Below the pieces are notes generated by a model that saw only the letters and a program-made list of their open reading frames with translations, ran no database searches and had not been told where the DNA came from. Both the position numbers and the translations under genes were made by a program. Positions 8,668 to 16,930 of a stretch of 47,277 nt of DNA are shown in pieces (the first letter of the stretch is position 1; each line of letters begins with the position of its first letter). Origin of the DNA: Halanaerobiales bacterium (GTDB lineage Bacteria > Bacillota_F > Halanaerobiia > DY22613); NCBI GenBank assembly GCA_023128035.1, contig JAGMES010000021.1:1-47277 (forward strand), given 5' to 3'.

Positions 8668-10437
8668 ATGAAATTATTACTGACCACGTTGAATTCAAAA
8701 TATATTCATTCTAATTTAGCAATTCGTTATTTACGCTCTTATTGTCATGATCTTCCTTTGGATATCGAATTAGTTGAGTTTAATATTAACCAAAATATGG
8801 ATTATATTTTAGCAGAAATTTATAAGAAAAAATCGGACCTGGTTGCATTTAGTTGTTATATATGGAATATCACTCAAATCCTTGAGTTGTGTAAAGATTT
8901 GAAAAAGGTATCACCAGAAATGAAGATTATTCTTGGAGGGCCAGAAGTCAGTTTCGATTCTGAAGTCATTTTGAAGGACAATCCTGCCATTGATTATATA
9001 ATTCAGGGTGAAGGGGAAGAGATATTCTATGATTTAATGGAAACCTTGCTTTCAGGTAACGAGGTAGATCAGATATCTGGTTTAACCTTTCGTAGGGGTG
9101 ATGAAATTGTCGCTGGCCCGGCGCGTCCTCTGATAACTAATTTAGATCGGATACCTTCTCCTTTCATGGAAAATTTGGACGAGTTTGAGAATAAGTTAGT
9201 ATATTATGAAAGCTGTAGAGGTTGCCCTTTTAATTGTCAGTACTGTCTTTCTTCTACTTTAAAAGGAGTAAGAACTTTTTCTATGGAAAGAATTCAGAGT
9301 GATCTTTTGCAATTAATCAAAGCTGGAGTTAAAAAGGTTAAATTTGTGGATCGAACATTTAACTTTAACCCTGAACATGCTTTGAAAGTGATGCGCTTTC
9401 TTATTGATGCTTGTGCTCAGCATCAGTCAAAAACAACATTTCACTTTGAGATGACAGCTCAATTGATTAATGAAAAGATGTTGGAACTTTTTAAACAAGC
9501 TCCTACAGGGTTGTTTCAGTTTGAAATTGGTGTTCAATCAACGAATAAACCCACTCTTGAAAGGATTCAGAGAGGAGATTATTTTAACCAATTAGCTAGT
9601 GTAGTTCAGAAAATATCTGAGCAAGGTAATATTCATTTACATCTTGATTTAATCGCTGGATTACCTGAAGAAAATTATAAACAGTTTCAAAAATCTTTTA
9701 ACGATGTTTATCGGTTAAGACCTGATGATCTGCAATTAGGGTTTTTAAAACTTTTAAAGGGATCTGGAATTCGGCAAAAAGCAGAAGAGTATGGCTACAA
9801 ATATCGAGAACTGCCTCCTTATGAAGTTTTAGAAAATAACGATATTCGATTTGAGGAAATATTGGAATTGAAGATGATTGAGGATTTGTTAGAAATTTTC
9901 TCTAATTCACATAAATTTGAGCTATCTATTGACTTTATAATTACAAGATTTTATTCAGAAAATCCCTTTGTCTTTTTTAAAGAACTGAAAGAGTATTGGA
10001 TAGGTATAGGGTATCATCATCGCCCTCATAAGGATGAAGCGCTTTATCACTTTTTACTGAGATTTTATCTTGATAAGGTTAAAGAAGATGTGGAAATGTT
10101 TAAGGAATATCTAAAATTTGATTTTTTAAGGAATGTTCGTAAAGGTCTACTACCAGAGTGGTTACATTCAGTGATAGTTGAAGAGTACAAAGAACGTTGT
10201 TATGAATTTGTAAAAGACGAAGATCAAATAAAAAAATATATTCCTGAATTGGCTGAACTCAAGAGTAAGCAGATTATGCGGAAGATTCTTATTGAGCCAT
10301 TTGTCTTTGATATATTTGAATGTCGAAAAAAAGGGTATATCGGGAAATATACCAAAGCAATGATCTTTATCCTGTTTAATTATGAGAAACGTGATCCGAT
10401 TTTTGGATATGCAAGCTTTAACCAAATTAATATTTAG
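8668..10437 (+). CDS. B12-binding domain radical SAM protein (DUF4080 type)
   Basis: An N-terminal cobalamin-binding Rossmann domain (about residues 1-140, starting MKLLLTTLNSKYIHSNLAIR, with LGGPEVSFD and YIIQGEGEEIF) is followed by a radical SAM core with CRGCPFNCQYC near residues 182-192, the CxxxCxxC iron-sulfur ligand motif. A long C-terminal helical region of the DUF4080 kind completes 589 residues. The reaction is unknown; related enzymes perform methylations or ring rearrangements. It lies 16 bases after mtnN and ends the murB run with a terminator. Confidence 0.9.
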   Translation: MKLLLTTLNSKYIHSNLAIRYLRSYCHDLPLDIELVEFNINQNMDYILAEIYKKKSDLVAFSCYIWNITQILELCKDLKKVSPEMKIILGGPEVSFDSEVILKDNPAIDYIIQGEGEEIFYDLMETLLSGNEVDQISGLTFRRGDEIVAGPARPLITNLDRIPSPFMENLDEFENKLVYYESCRGCPFNCQYCLSSTLKGVRTFSMERIQSDLLQLIKAGVKKVKFVDRTFNFNPEHALKVMRFLIDACAQHQSKTTFHFEMTAQLINEKMLELFKQAPTGLFQFEIGVQSTNKPTLERIQRGDYFNQLASVVQKISEQGNIHLHLDLIAGLPEENYKQFQKSFNDVYRLRPDDLQLGFLKLLKGSGIRQKAEEYGYKYRELPPYEVLENNDIRFEEILELKMIEDLLEIFSNSHKFELSIDFIITRFYSENPFVFFKELKEYWIGIGYHHRPHKDEALYHFLLRFYLDKVKEDVEMFKEYLKFDFLRNVRKGLLPEWLHSVIVEEYKERCYEFVKDEDQIKKYIPELAELKSKQIMRKILIEPFVFDIFECRKKGYIGKYTKAMIFILFNYEKRDPIFGYASFNQINI

Positions 10438-10448
10438 TAAGACAGATC

Positions 10449-10488
10449 AAAGGGCCAGGTGTGTAATAATACCTGGCCTTTCGTTTTT
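10449..10488 (+). terminator. Terminator of the murB - radical SAM run
   Basis: Inverted repeat ggccaggt...acctggcc with a T-rich tail (tcgtttttt). Confidence 0.9.
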
Positions 10489-10506
10489 TAGGCATTATAT
10501 TCGTAT

Positions 10507-10625
10507 GATTAGCCCACAAAAAGTAGTCGCACAAAAGTTCATGTGTCCAATATAGTACTGAATTGGCGGTTTCAGTACTATATTGGGCACATGAGTGTGA
10601 CTAAAATACTTTTTGTGGGCTAATC
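10507..10625. mobile_element. 119-bp MITE with 19-bp terminal inverted repeats
   Basis: The ends gattagcccacaaaaagta (10507-10525) and its exact complement (10607-10625) enclose a second long inverted repeat (tccaatatagtactgaa and complement), so the whole unit can fold into one near-perfect hairpin. The octamer attcgtat stands directly on both sides (10499-10506 and 10626-10633), as expected of a target-site duplication. If the element is taken to begin at atgattag, the duplication shrinks to tcgt. It encodes nothing. Solo copies of the terminal motif lie at 4554 and 30675. Confidence 0.85.
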
Positions 10626-10687
10626 ATTCGTATAAGTTTTATATTTTGATCAAATACTAGGGAAGAGATATGAAAGGGGGAGTTCTG

Positions 10688-10729
10688 ATGAATATAGAAA
10701 TTTTCCATAAAAGGTGGATTGTTAATTAA
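10688..10729 (+). CDS. 13-residue upstream ORF / leader peptide of the polyprenyl synthase gene
   Basis: ATG 10688 follows a strong ribosome site (AAAGGGGGA) and encodes MNIEIFHKRWIVN, stopping one base before ATG 10731. The AAGGTGG that could serve the next gene lies inside it. The layout suggests translational coupling or leader control. No database support can be given for so short a peptide. Confidence 0.5.
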   Translation: MNIEIFHKRWIVN

Positions 10730-10730
10730 A

Positions 10731-11693
10731 ATGCCAATACTGTTATTTAAAGATATAAAAGAGGATTTGGATCAAGTTTATGAAATCATAATCGAGGAGT
10801 TAAAGAGTGATCAAAATTATTTACAGGTAAATTGCTCATATCTCTTACAGAAAAGAGGAAAAATGATCAGGTCTGCCCTAATTCTTTTAGCTGGTAGAAT
10901 AAGTAATAATTCATACGAGTATCTTCATCAATTAGGAGCAGCAGTTGAAATTTTACATATGGCTACTCTTGTTCATGATGATATCATTGATGAAGGAGAT
11001 GTCCGTAGAGGATTAAAAACAATAAATCAAGTATTGGGTAGTCATCTAGCGGTACTTTTGGGTGATTTCTTTTATGCACGTTCTCTAAAAATTCTTACTC
11101 GCTATTCTAGTAATAGTGTGGAGATTTTTTCGAACATTGTGTCAAGTTTGGTTGAAGGTGAATTTTTACAATATGAAAATAGCTTTAAATTAGATCAGAA
11201 TATTGAAGATTACTGGAAAATAATTGAATATAAGACTGCACGTTTTTTTGCTAACTGTTGTAAATTAGGGGCAATAGCAGGGAAAAGTAGTTTTAAAGAA
11301 CAAGAAGCCTTACCCCAATACGGTGCCTATTTGGGAAAAGCATTTCAAATTCGTGATGACCTATTAGATTTTTCAATTGATTTTAAAAAATTAGGCAAAT
11401 CTACATATAAAGATGTTACAAATGGTATTTATACATTACCCATTCTGCATGCGTTAAAAGTTTCAAGAGAACAAGATCAGTTACGTACTATACTTCAAAA
11501 AGATAATGTGACAGAAAATGACTTTAAAAATCTGATTGAAATAATTAATAACTCAGGTTCTCTTAAGTATGCTACAGAGGAAATGGTGAAATTATGTCAA
11601 CAAGCACGAAATCAATTAGAGATATTTCCAGAATCTAAGGAAAAAGCAACATTAGAATCACTCACATATTTTAATCTTAAAAGAGAATTTTAA
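10731..11693 (+). CDS. Trans-isoprenyl (polyprenyl) diphosphate synthase
   Basis: Extends allylic diphosphates with isopentenyl diphosphate to make a long-chain prenyl diphosphate, the side chain of quinones or another lipid. Both Asp-rich motifs are present: HDDIIDEGDVRRG (D83, D84, D87) and FQIRDDLLDF (D209, D210, D213). KRGKMIRSAL near residue 41 gives the early basic diphosphate contacts. At 320 residues it has the length of heptaprenyl/octaprenyl synthases. I chose ATG 10731 over TTG 10719, whose Shine-Dalgarno spacing would be about one base. Chain length and end product cannot be read here; no quinone genes lie nearby. Confidence 0.9.
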   Translation: MPILLFKDIKEDLDQVYEIIIEELKSDQNYLQVNCSYLLQKRGKMIRSALILLAGRISNNSYEYLHQLGAAVEILHMATLVHDDIIDEGDVRRGLKTINQVLGSHLAVLLGDFFYARSLKILTRYSSNSVEIFSNIVSSLVEGEFLQYENSFKLDQNIEDYWKIIEYKTARFFANCCKLGAIAGKSSFKEQEALPQYGAYLGKAFQIRDDLLDFSIDFKKLGKSTYKDVTNGIYTLPILHALKVSREQDQLRTILQKDNVTENDFKNLIEIINNSGSLKYATEEMVKLCQQARNQLEIFPESKEKATLESLTYFNLKREF

Positions 11694-11705
11694 AGAAAGG
11701 TGGAA

Positions 11706-11734
11706 TTGACTTTTATAGGTAGATCGAATATAAT
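11706..11734 (+). promoter_or_regulatory. Consensus sigma-A promoter ahead of the CDF gene leader
   Basis: TTGACT (11706-11711), 17 bases, then TATAAT (11729-11734). A start near 11741 would be followed within about 20 bases by the hairpin/T-run at 11759-11789, so this is either an attenuated leader for the CDF gene or a very short RNA. Confidence 0.7.
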
Positions 11735-11758
11735 TATGGTAATGTCTATAATAAGTAT

Positions 11759-11789
11759 CAATGCTCTATAAAGGCATTGCTATTTTTTT
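11759..11789 (+). terminator. Terminator or attenuator between the polyprenyl synthase and CDF genes
   Basis: A short stem caatgct/ggcattg followed by tatttttt. It lies after the promoter at 11706-11734 and 80 bases before the CDF start, so it could end the upstream gene or attenuate the downstream one. Confidence 0.65.
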
Positions 11790-11868
11790 ATATGTAAAAA
11801 ATTACATAAATAAATGTTTTTTATCAAAATATAATACTTACAAAAGTTAACTTTAAGGGGGGTTTACT

Positions 11869-12864
11869 TTGAATTTAAAAGAGAGGGAAAAAATTGCAAA
11901 TCACGCATTAGTGACTACAATATACGGAAATGTAATTCTAACAATAATTAAGGCTATAGCGGGTATTATTTCAGGAAGTACAGCAATGGTTTCTGATGCA
12001 GTTCATTCTTTATCTGATGTATTGAGTACAATTGTAGCGATGGTTGGGGTGAAAATTTCTAGCAAACCTGCTGATGAAGATCACCACTATGGACATGGTC
12101 GAGCAGAAACTGTAGCCACAAAGATATTAGCAATGTTAATAATGATAACTGGTTTGGGAATCGGATGGGCTGGTTTGAAAGGTTTACTTAATGGTGCATT
12201 TACAAAACCAGGGGTATCAGCTTTATGGGCAGCGTTTTTATCGATCGGTGTAAAAGAATGGATGTATCGTTTTACACGGAAAAAAGGTGAAGAGATCAAG
12301 AGCAATGTTTTGATCGCTGATGCTCATCACCATCGTTCTGATGCACTTTCATCTATTACCGCATTAATTGGTATTGCAGGAGGGCGCTTAGGCTATCCAA
12401 TTTTGGATCCGATTGCTGGTATAGCTGTAGCGGTATTAATAATAAAAACTGGCTTAGTGCTTTACTGGCAAGCTATTCAGGAGTTAGTAGACCAAGCTCC
12501 AAAACCTGAAATATTAAAAGAGATCGCTCGAACAACAGTGGATACAAAAGGAGTAATCAATGTCTATGATATTAAGGCTAGAACTTATGGGTCTCAGGTT
12601 TATGTGGATTTAACAATCTGTGTGAATCGTTTTATTTCAGTCTATGAGGGACATGAGATAGCTCATTCTACAGTCGATCATATTAAAAAACATCTTCCAG
12701 AAGTTAAAGATGTTTTAGTTCATGTAAATCCGTGTACACAGGTTAAAGATGGAGATGATTCTCAGTCTGGTTGCAATGAATGTAATACTTTACCCAGAAG
12801 AGAGTTGCTCTTAGGACATGACGATTTAGAACAAGTCAGTGTCAATCAAAAGGAAAATCTATGA
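11869..12864 (+). CDS. Cation diffusion facilitator (CDF) metal efflux transporter
   Basis: An inner-membrane divalent-metal/proton antiporter. Six membrane helices span about residues 15-205. The first metal-site half is SDAVHSLSD near residue 43, followed by HHYGHGRAE at 72-80 and the second site DAHHHRSDALSS near 151. A cytoplasmic C-terminal domain runs from about 210 to 290 with HVNPC. The last 35 residues are an unusual tail with CTQVKDGDDSQSGCNECNT, possibly a metal sensor. It starts at TTG behind AAGGGGGG. Zn, Mn or Fe are all possible substrates. Confidence 0.94.
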   Translation: MNLKEREKIANHALVTTIYGNVILTIIKAIAGIISGSTAMVSDAVHSLSDVLSTIVAMVGVKISSKPADEDHHYGHGRAETVATKILAMLIMITGLGIGWAGLKGLLNGAFTKPGVSALWAAFLSIGVKEWMYRFTRKKGEEIKSNVLIADAHHHRSDALSSITALIGIAGGRLGYPILDPIAGIAVAVLIIKTGLVLYWQAIQELVDQAPKPEILKEIARTTVDTKGVINVYDIKARTYGSQVYVDLTICVNRFISVYEGHEIAHSTVDHIKKHLPEVKDVLVHVNPCTQVKDGDDSQSGCNECNTLPRRELLLGHDDLEQVSVNQKENL

Positions 12865-12874
12865 TTGGAATCAT

Positions 12875-12990
12875 AGTGAACTCGTCCAGCTAAAGCTGAA
12901 CATCGGGGCTTCAGTAGGGGATTCTACCCCCACTGAAGATTAAAAACAATTCCCACCACTTATAGAAGTGGGGGTCTTAACTCAAAAGAT
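12875..12990. mobile_element. 116-bp IS200/IS605-like palindromic element, copy 1
   Basis: Identical base for base to 16746-16861. It holds two imperfect hairpins (cttcagtagggg/cccccactgaag, and ccaccactt/aagtggggg) separated by an A-rich linker, and has no coding capacity. The subterminal hairpins resemble those of IS200/IS605 ends, so I read it as a non-autonomous derivative (PATE type). It starts 10 bases after the CDF stop codon and no target duplication is seen, as expected for that family. Confidence 0.75.
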
Positions 12991-12991
12991 T

Positions 12992-13027
12992 AAAGGGTCA
13001 ATCCTAAATTGGGTTGACCCTTTTTTT
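12992..13027. terminator. Bidirectional terminator between the CDF gene and glnA
   Basis: Stem aaagggtcaatcc / gggttgacccttt with a T-run on the right and A bases on the left, between convergent genes. Confidence 0.85.
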
Positions 13028-13035
13028 ATGATGAT

Positions 13036-14466
13036 TTATAATCCGTAATAAAGTTCAAATTCAAATGGATGAGGACGGTTATAAACTTCTCTTGCTTCTG
13101 CGCATTTTTTATTGATCCAATTATCAATGAAAGATTCGTCAAAAACACCGCCTCTTAAAAGAAACTCATGATCTTCTTTTAAACAATTTAAGGCTTCTTC
13201 CAAACTAGAAGGTAGGGCACTTATTTTTTCTCTTTCTTCTTGAGAGAGAGCAAAGATGTTGATATCAAATGGTCCATAACCTTCTTCACATGGATCGATT
13301 TTATTTATAATTCCATCTATCCCAGCCATCAAGAGAGCAGCATATGCTAAATATGGATTACAAGTTGCATCAGATGGTCTGAACTCAAAACGTTTTTTAT
13401 CTGGATTTTTAACATAACCAGGAATCCGTACTACAGAACTTCGATTTGAAGTCGCAAAGCAGATACTAACAGGTGCTTCATAACCAGGTACTAAGCGTTT
13501 ATAAGAGTTTGTAGAAGGGTTTGTAAGACCTAAGAGAGCTTTGGAATGTTTCAAGATTCCACCCATAAAATATAGTGCAGTTTCACTGAGTCCAGAATAT
13601 CCATTTGGGTCAGAGAAAATATTCTTACCATCTTTAGTTAAATACATATGTACATGCATTCCGTTGCCTGCTTCACCAAAAATTGGTTTAGGCATGAAGG
13701 TTAATGTTTTGCCGTTGCGAACAGCTACATTTTGTAGGATATATTTTAACAGCATAGATTTATCAGCCATAAGTTTTGGAGTTTCAAATTCTAATTCGAT
13801 TTCTAGTTGACCTGGGCCACCAACTTCATGGTGATGGTATTTTACATCGATCCCAGCTTTCTCCAATTCAATAGTCATCTCATTGCGTAAGTTGTGTAGA
13901 ATATCCATCGGTTGTGCTGCATGGTAACCGCCATGTTTTCGATTTTGATATCCTAAGTTCTGATATTCATCATCACCACTTTGCCAATAAGCATTATCAG
14001 CATCTAATCTTAGTTTTATATCATGAGGATCATTTTTGAAGGCCACATGATCAAAAACATAAAACTCAAATTCAGGGCCAGTCCAAAATGTATCCGCAAT
14101 CCCTGAGGCTTTTAAGTAGTCCTCTGCCTTTTTTGTAATATAGCGTGGATCATGAGCATAAGGTTCACGATCTTCGGAGATGGCAAAAACATCTCCAATC
14201 ATACTCAAAGTAAGTATATCACAGAATGGATCTCTAAAAGAAGTAGTGAAATCTGGAATAAAGACCATATCACTCTTTTCGATTTTAGCATATCCATAGT
14301 TAGAACCGTCAAAACCAATCCCTTCTTCAAATATTTTTGTTGATAATCTAGTGACAGGAATAGTTAGATGTTTAATTTGGCCAAACAGAGAGATCATTCG
14401 AAAATCGATCATCTGAATTTTTTCTTCCTGACAATACTGTTGTAACTCATCAAAAGATTTAAACAT
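13036..14466 (-). CDS. glnA: Type I glutamine synthetase
   Basis: ATP-dependent condensation of glutamate and ammonia, the entry point of nitrogen assimilation; a cytoplasmic dodecamer. Motifs are GFDGSNYGYAKIEKSDM near residue 52, GPEFEFYVFD with metal-binding Glu, HHEVGGPGQLEIE, the ATP loop GNGMHVHMYL, NPSTNSYKRLVPGYEAP, and R-E-RPSDATCNPYLA. Length 476 and the ending HPFEFELYYGL recall the GSI-beta group, but at the place of the adenylylated Tyr (NLYDLPPEE in enterics) it reads NIFALSQEE, so that control is not possible. AAAGGA stands ahead of the ATG on the minus strand. It follows the lysO pair on the same strand after 120 bases. Confidence 0.97.
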   Translation of the reverse strand: MFKSFDELQQYCQEEKIQMIDFRMISLFGQIKHLTIPVTRLSTKIFEEGIGFDGSNYGYAKIEKSDMVFIPDFTTSFRDPFCDILTLSMIGDVFAISEDREPYAHDPRYITKKAEDYLKASGIADTFWTGPEFEFYVFDHVAFKNDPHDIKLRLDADNAYWQSGDDEYQNLGYQNRKHGGYHAAQPMDILHNLRNEMTIELEKAGIDVKYHHHEVGGPGQLEIELEFETPKLMADKSMLLKYILQNVAVRNGKTLTFMPKPIFGEAGNGMHVHMYLTKDGKNIFSDPNGYSGLSETALYFMGGILKHSKALLGLTNPSTNSYKRLVPGYEAPVSICFATSNRSSVVRIPGYVKNPDKKRFEFRPSDATCNPYLAYAALLMAGIDGIINKIDPCEEGYGPFDINIFALSQEEREKISALPSSLEEALNCLKEDHEFLLRGGVFDESFIDNWINKKCAEAREVYNRPHPFEFELYYGL

Positions 14467-14586
14467 ATTAATCCTTTCCCCCCCCTTTTAAGTAAAAGCT
14501 TATGAAAAAAAATATGCATAGATTAATATTCACACTATTTTAAATTATACAAAAAGTCTGAATTTCCTGCTATATACAAAAAAAAA

Positions 14587-15180
14587 CTACATTTTAATCA
14601 ATAGTGGTACTAGAATCGGTACAAGACTAGAAAGGATTGCGCCACTTACAAAAGCAACTAAAGTTGTTTGCGGATTAGTATATCTAGCAATTAACGGTAA
14701 AGTTGTATCCATACTTGTTGCGCCACCTGGAGCAATAGATGTGATATATCCGAGATGTTTAGCTAGAAAAGGAATCATGAGAACAGTTAATAACTCTCTG
14801 AAAATATTGGTTAAAAAAGCGATTGCTCCGATCTCTTCACTATATAAGCGACTTATTAAAATAGCGGATAAGCTATACCATCCAAAACCTGCTCCTACAG
14901 CAGTACCTTCGTTGAGAGAAAGACCCACTAATAGCCCACCTATCCCAGCAGCAGCAATACTACCTATAGCAATGGCAATTGGGACGAGAAAAATTCGCCA
15001 ACCTATCTCTTTTAGTCCTTGCCAGATTTTGCGATTACCTCCTAAATCTATACCAATCCCAAAAAGAAGAATTGCCAGAGCGAAAGTAGATATTTGATTC
15101 AAATTTTGAATCATAATATCATTAAGAAAAAATCCAAGTCCAAATCCAGTTGCTACAGCACCTATTATAATCCAGGTCAT
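14587..15180 (-). CDS. LysO family lysine exporter, C-terminal part as a separate gene
   Basis: An integral membrane protein matching the second part of LysO (YbjE, DUF340), which exports L-lysine and is about 300 residues when fused. About six hydrophobic segments are visible, with LAILLFGIGIDLGGN, LNEGTAVGAGFGWYSLSAI and SIAPGGATSMDTTLPLI, the last two being the most conserved family stretches. The start overlaps the stop of the upstream half by 4 bases (ATGA), so the two are co-translated and probably form one carrier. Confidence 0.88.
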   Translation of the reverse strand: MTWIIIGAVATGFGLGFFLNDIMIQNLNQISTFALAILLFGIGIDLGGNRKIWQGLKEIGWRIFLVPIAIAIGSIAAAGIGGLLVGLSLNEGTAVGAGFGWYSLSAILISRLYSEEIGAIAFLTNIFRELLTVLMIPFLAKHLGYITSIAPGGATSMDTTLPLIARYTNPQTTLVAFVSGAILSSLVPILVPLLIKM

Positions 15181-15467
15181 TGGTTGTCACCTTCTTTTCT
15201 ATGATGAAATAAGCTTTTTTCTAATATCCAGACCAGAATAATACTCCCTGCCACGCTTAACAAAGCTAGAATAAAAGCTTGGAATCCAAGTTGACTAACT
15301 TTGTTTAAGAGATCTGGATTAGAACTGATGCTGGCTCCCATACTAATAAGAAGCAGAATGAGTCCACTAGTGGTAATCCATTGTGTTAAAGATTGAAAGC
15401 GCGGGGGAATAATTTTGAAATAGCCAATTAAAAAACCGAGCCCCAGTGTTAATAAAATTGTCCACAT
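15177..15467 (-). CDS. LysO family lysine exporter, N-terminal part as a separate gene
   Basis: A 96-residue membrane protein with three hydrophobic helices (MWTILLTLGLGFLIGYF, TSGLILLLISMGASIS, ILALLSVAGSIILVWIL) equal to the first part of LysO. The start at 15467 is chosen because AGGAGAG lies 6-7 bases upstream on the minus strand; the ATG at 15485 has no ribosome site. It overlaps the second half by 4 bases. Split LysO genes are known in Firmicutes, so this is probably natural rather than a broken gene. Confidence 0.85.
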   Translation of the reverse strand: MWTILLTLGLGFLIGYFKIIPPRFQSLTQWITTSGLILLLISMGASISSNPDLLNKVSQLGFQAFILALLSVAGSIILVWILEKSLFHHRKEGDNQ

Positions 15468-15657
15468 TTTTATCTCTCCTGACATAATGAAATTGCTATA
15501 ATCATATATTATGATATGATTATAATAAAAAATATAAACAAGATTACAAAATATAAAAGCTGTGAGGAGATTATTAATTTATATGCAGGGAAAAACGAAG
15601 AAATGTCGAAATAAAATATATAAGAAAACTCTGGAAAAAGGGCAGGTGGTGGGTGCA

Positions 15658-16713
15658 ATGAGAAAAATTAAAAAGATCCCAGTGGCTCAGGTCAGAGTGG
15701 GTATGAAAATAGCTCAAGCAATTTATTCCAAATTAGGGACAATCATTATAAAAAAAGATTCTAATTTGGAGTTTCACCAACTTAAACGGTTGCGTTCTTT
15801 GGGAATATCAACAATAGCCATTTATATTAATAAAACAGAACCTCAACAACCAACTTTGAAAACAATTGGGTATACAACTATTATGAAAGAGGTTCAGTCT
15901 TTTTTAACTCAGGTTAAAGAAGGGAAAAAAGTAGAATTATCAGCTATGACAAATATTGTCGAAGGAATCAGAGAAATGAAGCGAAATAAGGACGTAATTC
16001 ACTGCCTGACTGAAAATTTTCAACCTGAATATTACTTATATAGTCATACTTTGAACGTAGCTCTGTTGGCGATGTTAATTGGTAAATGGATGAAAATTCC
16101 TGAAAAAAAGATCACCAAGTTGGTTTACGCTGGGATTTTGCATGACATCGGTAAATTAATGATTGATCCGAAAATTTTAAATAAACCCGGTCAGTTAGAC
16201 TCAGAGGAATTTGAAGAAATAAAAAAACATTCTACATACGGTTTTAAAATGGTACAAGAATTGAAATTTTTAAGTAATGATATTAAATCGGGTATTCTTT
16301 TTCATCATGAAAGAAATGATGGTTCTGGGTATCCTCAAGGCTTACAAGGAGATCAGATCCCTAAAATAGCTAAAATTATAGCTATCGCTGATATTTTTGA
16401 TGCGATGACTTCAAAACGAGTATACTCTGAAGAAGAATCTCCATTTAAAGTTCTAAAATTAATGGAAGATCAAAGTTATGGTAAACTGGATTTAGAAATT
16501 ACGCGGACACTTCTTTCTAATATTGCCAGTTATTATGTTGGTTATCATGTTACTTTAAATAATGGCGAAAAAGGTGAGATAATTTTTATCAATCCTTCGC
16601 GGGTTTCTAGGCCAATTATTAAGACGGAAACAGGGTTTGTTGATCTGTCGATGAAAGATGACTTGGAGATTGTCAAAATGAGTGGGAGTGGCAAGTCTGA
16701 ACAAACGGGGTAA
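15658..16713 (+). CDS. HD-GYP domain protein, probable c-di-GMP phosphodiesterase
   Basis: The N-terminal 60 residues are a DUF3391-like cap (KKIPVAQVRVGMKIAQAI, then HQLKRLRSLGI). The HD-GYP domain spans about 125-300, with LHDIGKLMIDPKILNKPG (H162, D163), HHERNDGSGYPQG near 216 and ADIFDAMTSKRVY. The residues needed to hydrolyse c-di-GMP are present. There is no membrane segment, so it is cytoplasmic. The start is ATG 15658 behind AGGTGGTGGG; the frame is open to GTG 15562 (also with GAGGAG), so a start at ATG 15583 is possible. A short C-terminal beta region follows the domain. Confidence 0.88.
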   Translation: MRKIKKIPVAQVRVGMKIAQAIYSKLGTIIIKKDSNLEFHQLKRLRSLGISTIAIYINKTEPQQPTLKTIGYTTIMKEVQSFLTQVKEGKKVELSAMTNIVEGIREMKRNKDVIHCLTENFQPEYYLYSHTLNVALLAMLIGKWMKIPEKKITKLVYAGILHDIGKLMIDPKILNKPGQLDSEEFEEIKKHSTYGFKMVQELKFLSNDIKSGILFHHERNDGSGYPQGLQGDQIPKIAKIIAIADIFDAMTSKRVYSEEESPFKVLKLMEDQSYGKLDLEITRTLLSNIASYYVGYHVTLNNGEKGEIIFINPSRVSRPIIKTETGFVDLSMKDDLEIVKMSGSGKSEQTG

Positions 16714-16745
16714 GTGTGAGTTTTGAGATAATAGTGATCGGGTGA

Positions 16746-16861
16746 AGTGAACTCGTCCAGCTAAAGCTGAACATCGGGGCTTCAGTAGGGGATTCTACCC
16801 CCACTGAAGATTAAAAACAATTCCCACCACTTATAGAAGTGGGGGTCTTAACTCAAAAGAT
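16746..16861. mobile_element. 116-bp IS200/IS605-like palindromic element, copy 2
   Basis: Base-for-base identical to 12875-12990, 3.9 kb away, and likewise placed just after a gene's 3' end (33 bases beyond the HD-GYP stop) and just before a terminator hairpin. Complete identity suggests recent movement or ongoing conversion. Confidence 0.75.
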
Positions 16862-16868
16862 AAAAAAG

Positions 16869-16930
16869 AAAGTGTCGCAAAGATAAGTCGCTGGGAAATA
16901 CTGCGACTTATCTTTGCGACACTTTTTTTT
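16869..16930. terminator. Strong bidirectional terminator with a 23-bp perfect stem
   Basis: Arms 16869-16891 and 16903-16925 (aaagtgtcgcaaagataagt... and its complement) are perfect, with an 11-base loop, A-rich on the left and a run of T on the right. It separates the convergent HD-GYP and ABC genes. Confidence 0.9.

Noticed and set aside
13541..13810. Plus-strand 89-residue frame inside glnA
   Set aside because: It is a shadow of the strongly conserved minus-strand glutamine synthetase gene.
14741..15097. Plus-strand 118-residue frame inside the lysO pair
   Set aside because: It is antisense to conserved membrane-helix codons and has no ribosome site.
14587..15467. The two LysO parts as a gene broken by a frameshift
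   Set aside because: The second part has its own ATG in a clean 4-base ATGA overlap; split lysO genes are known in Firmicutes.
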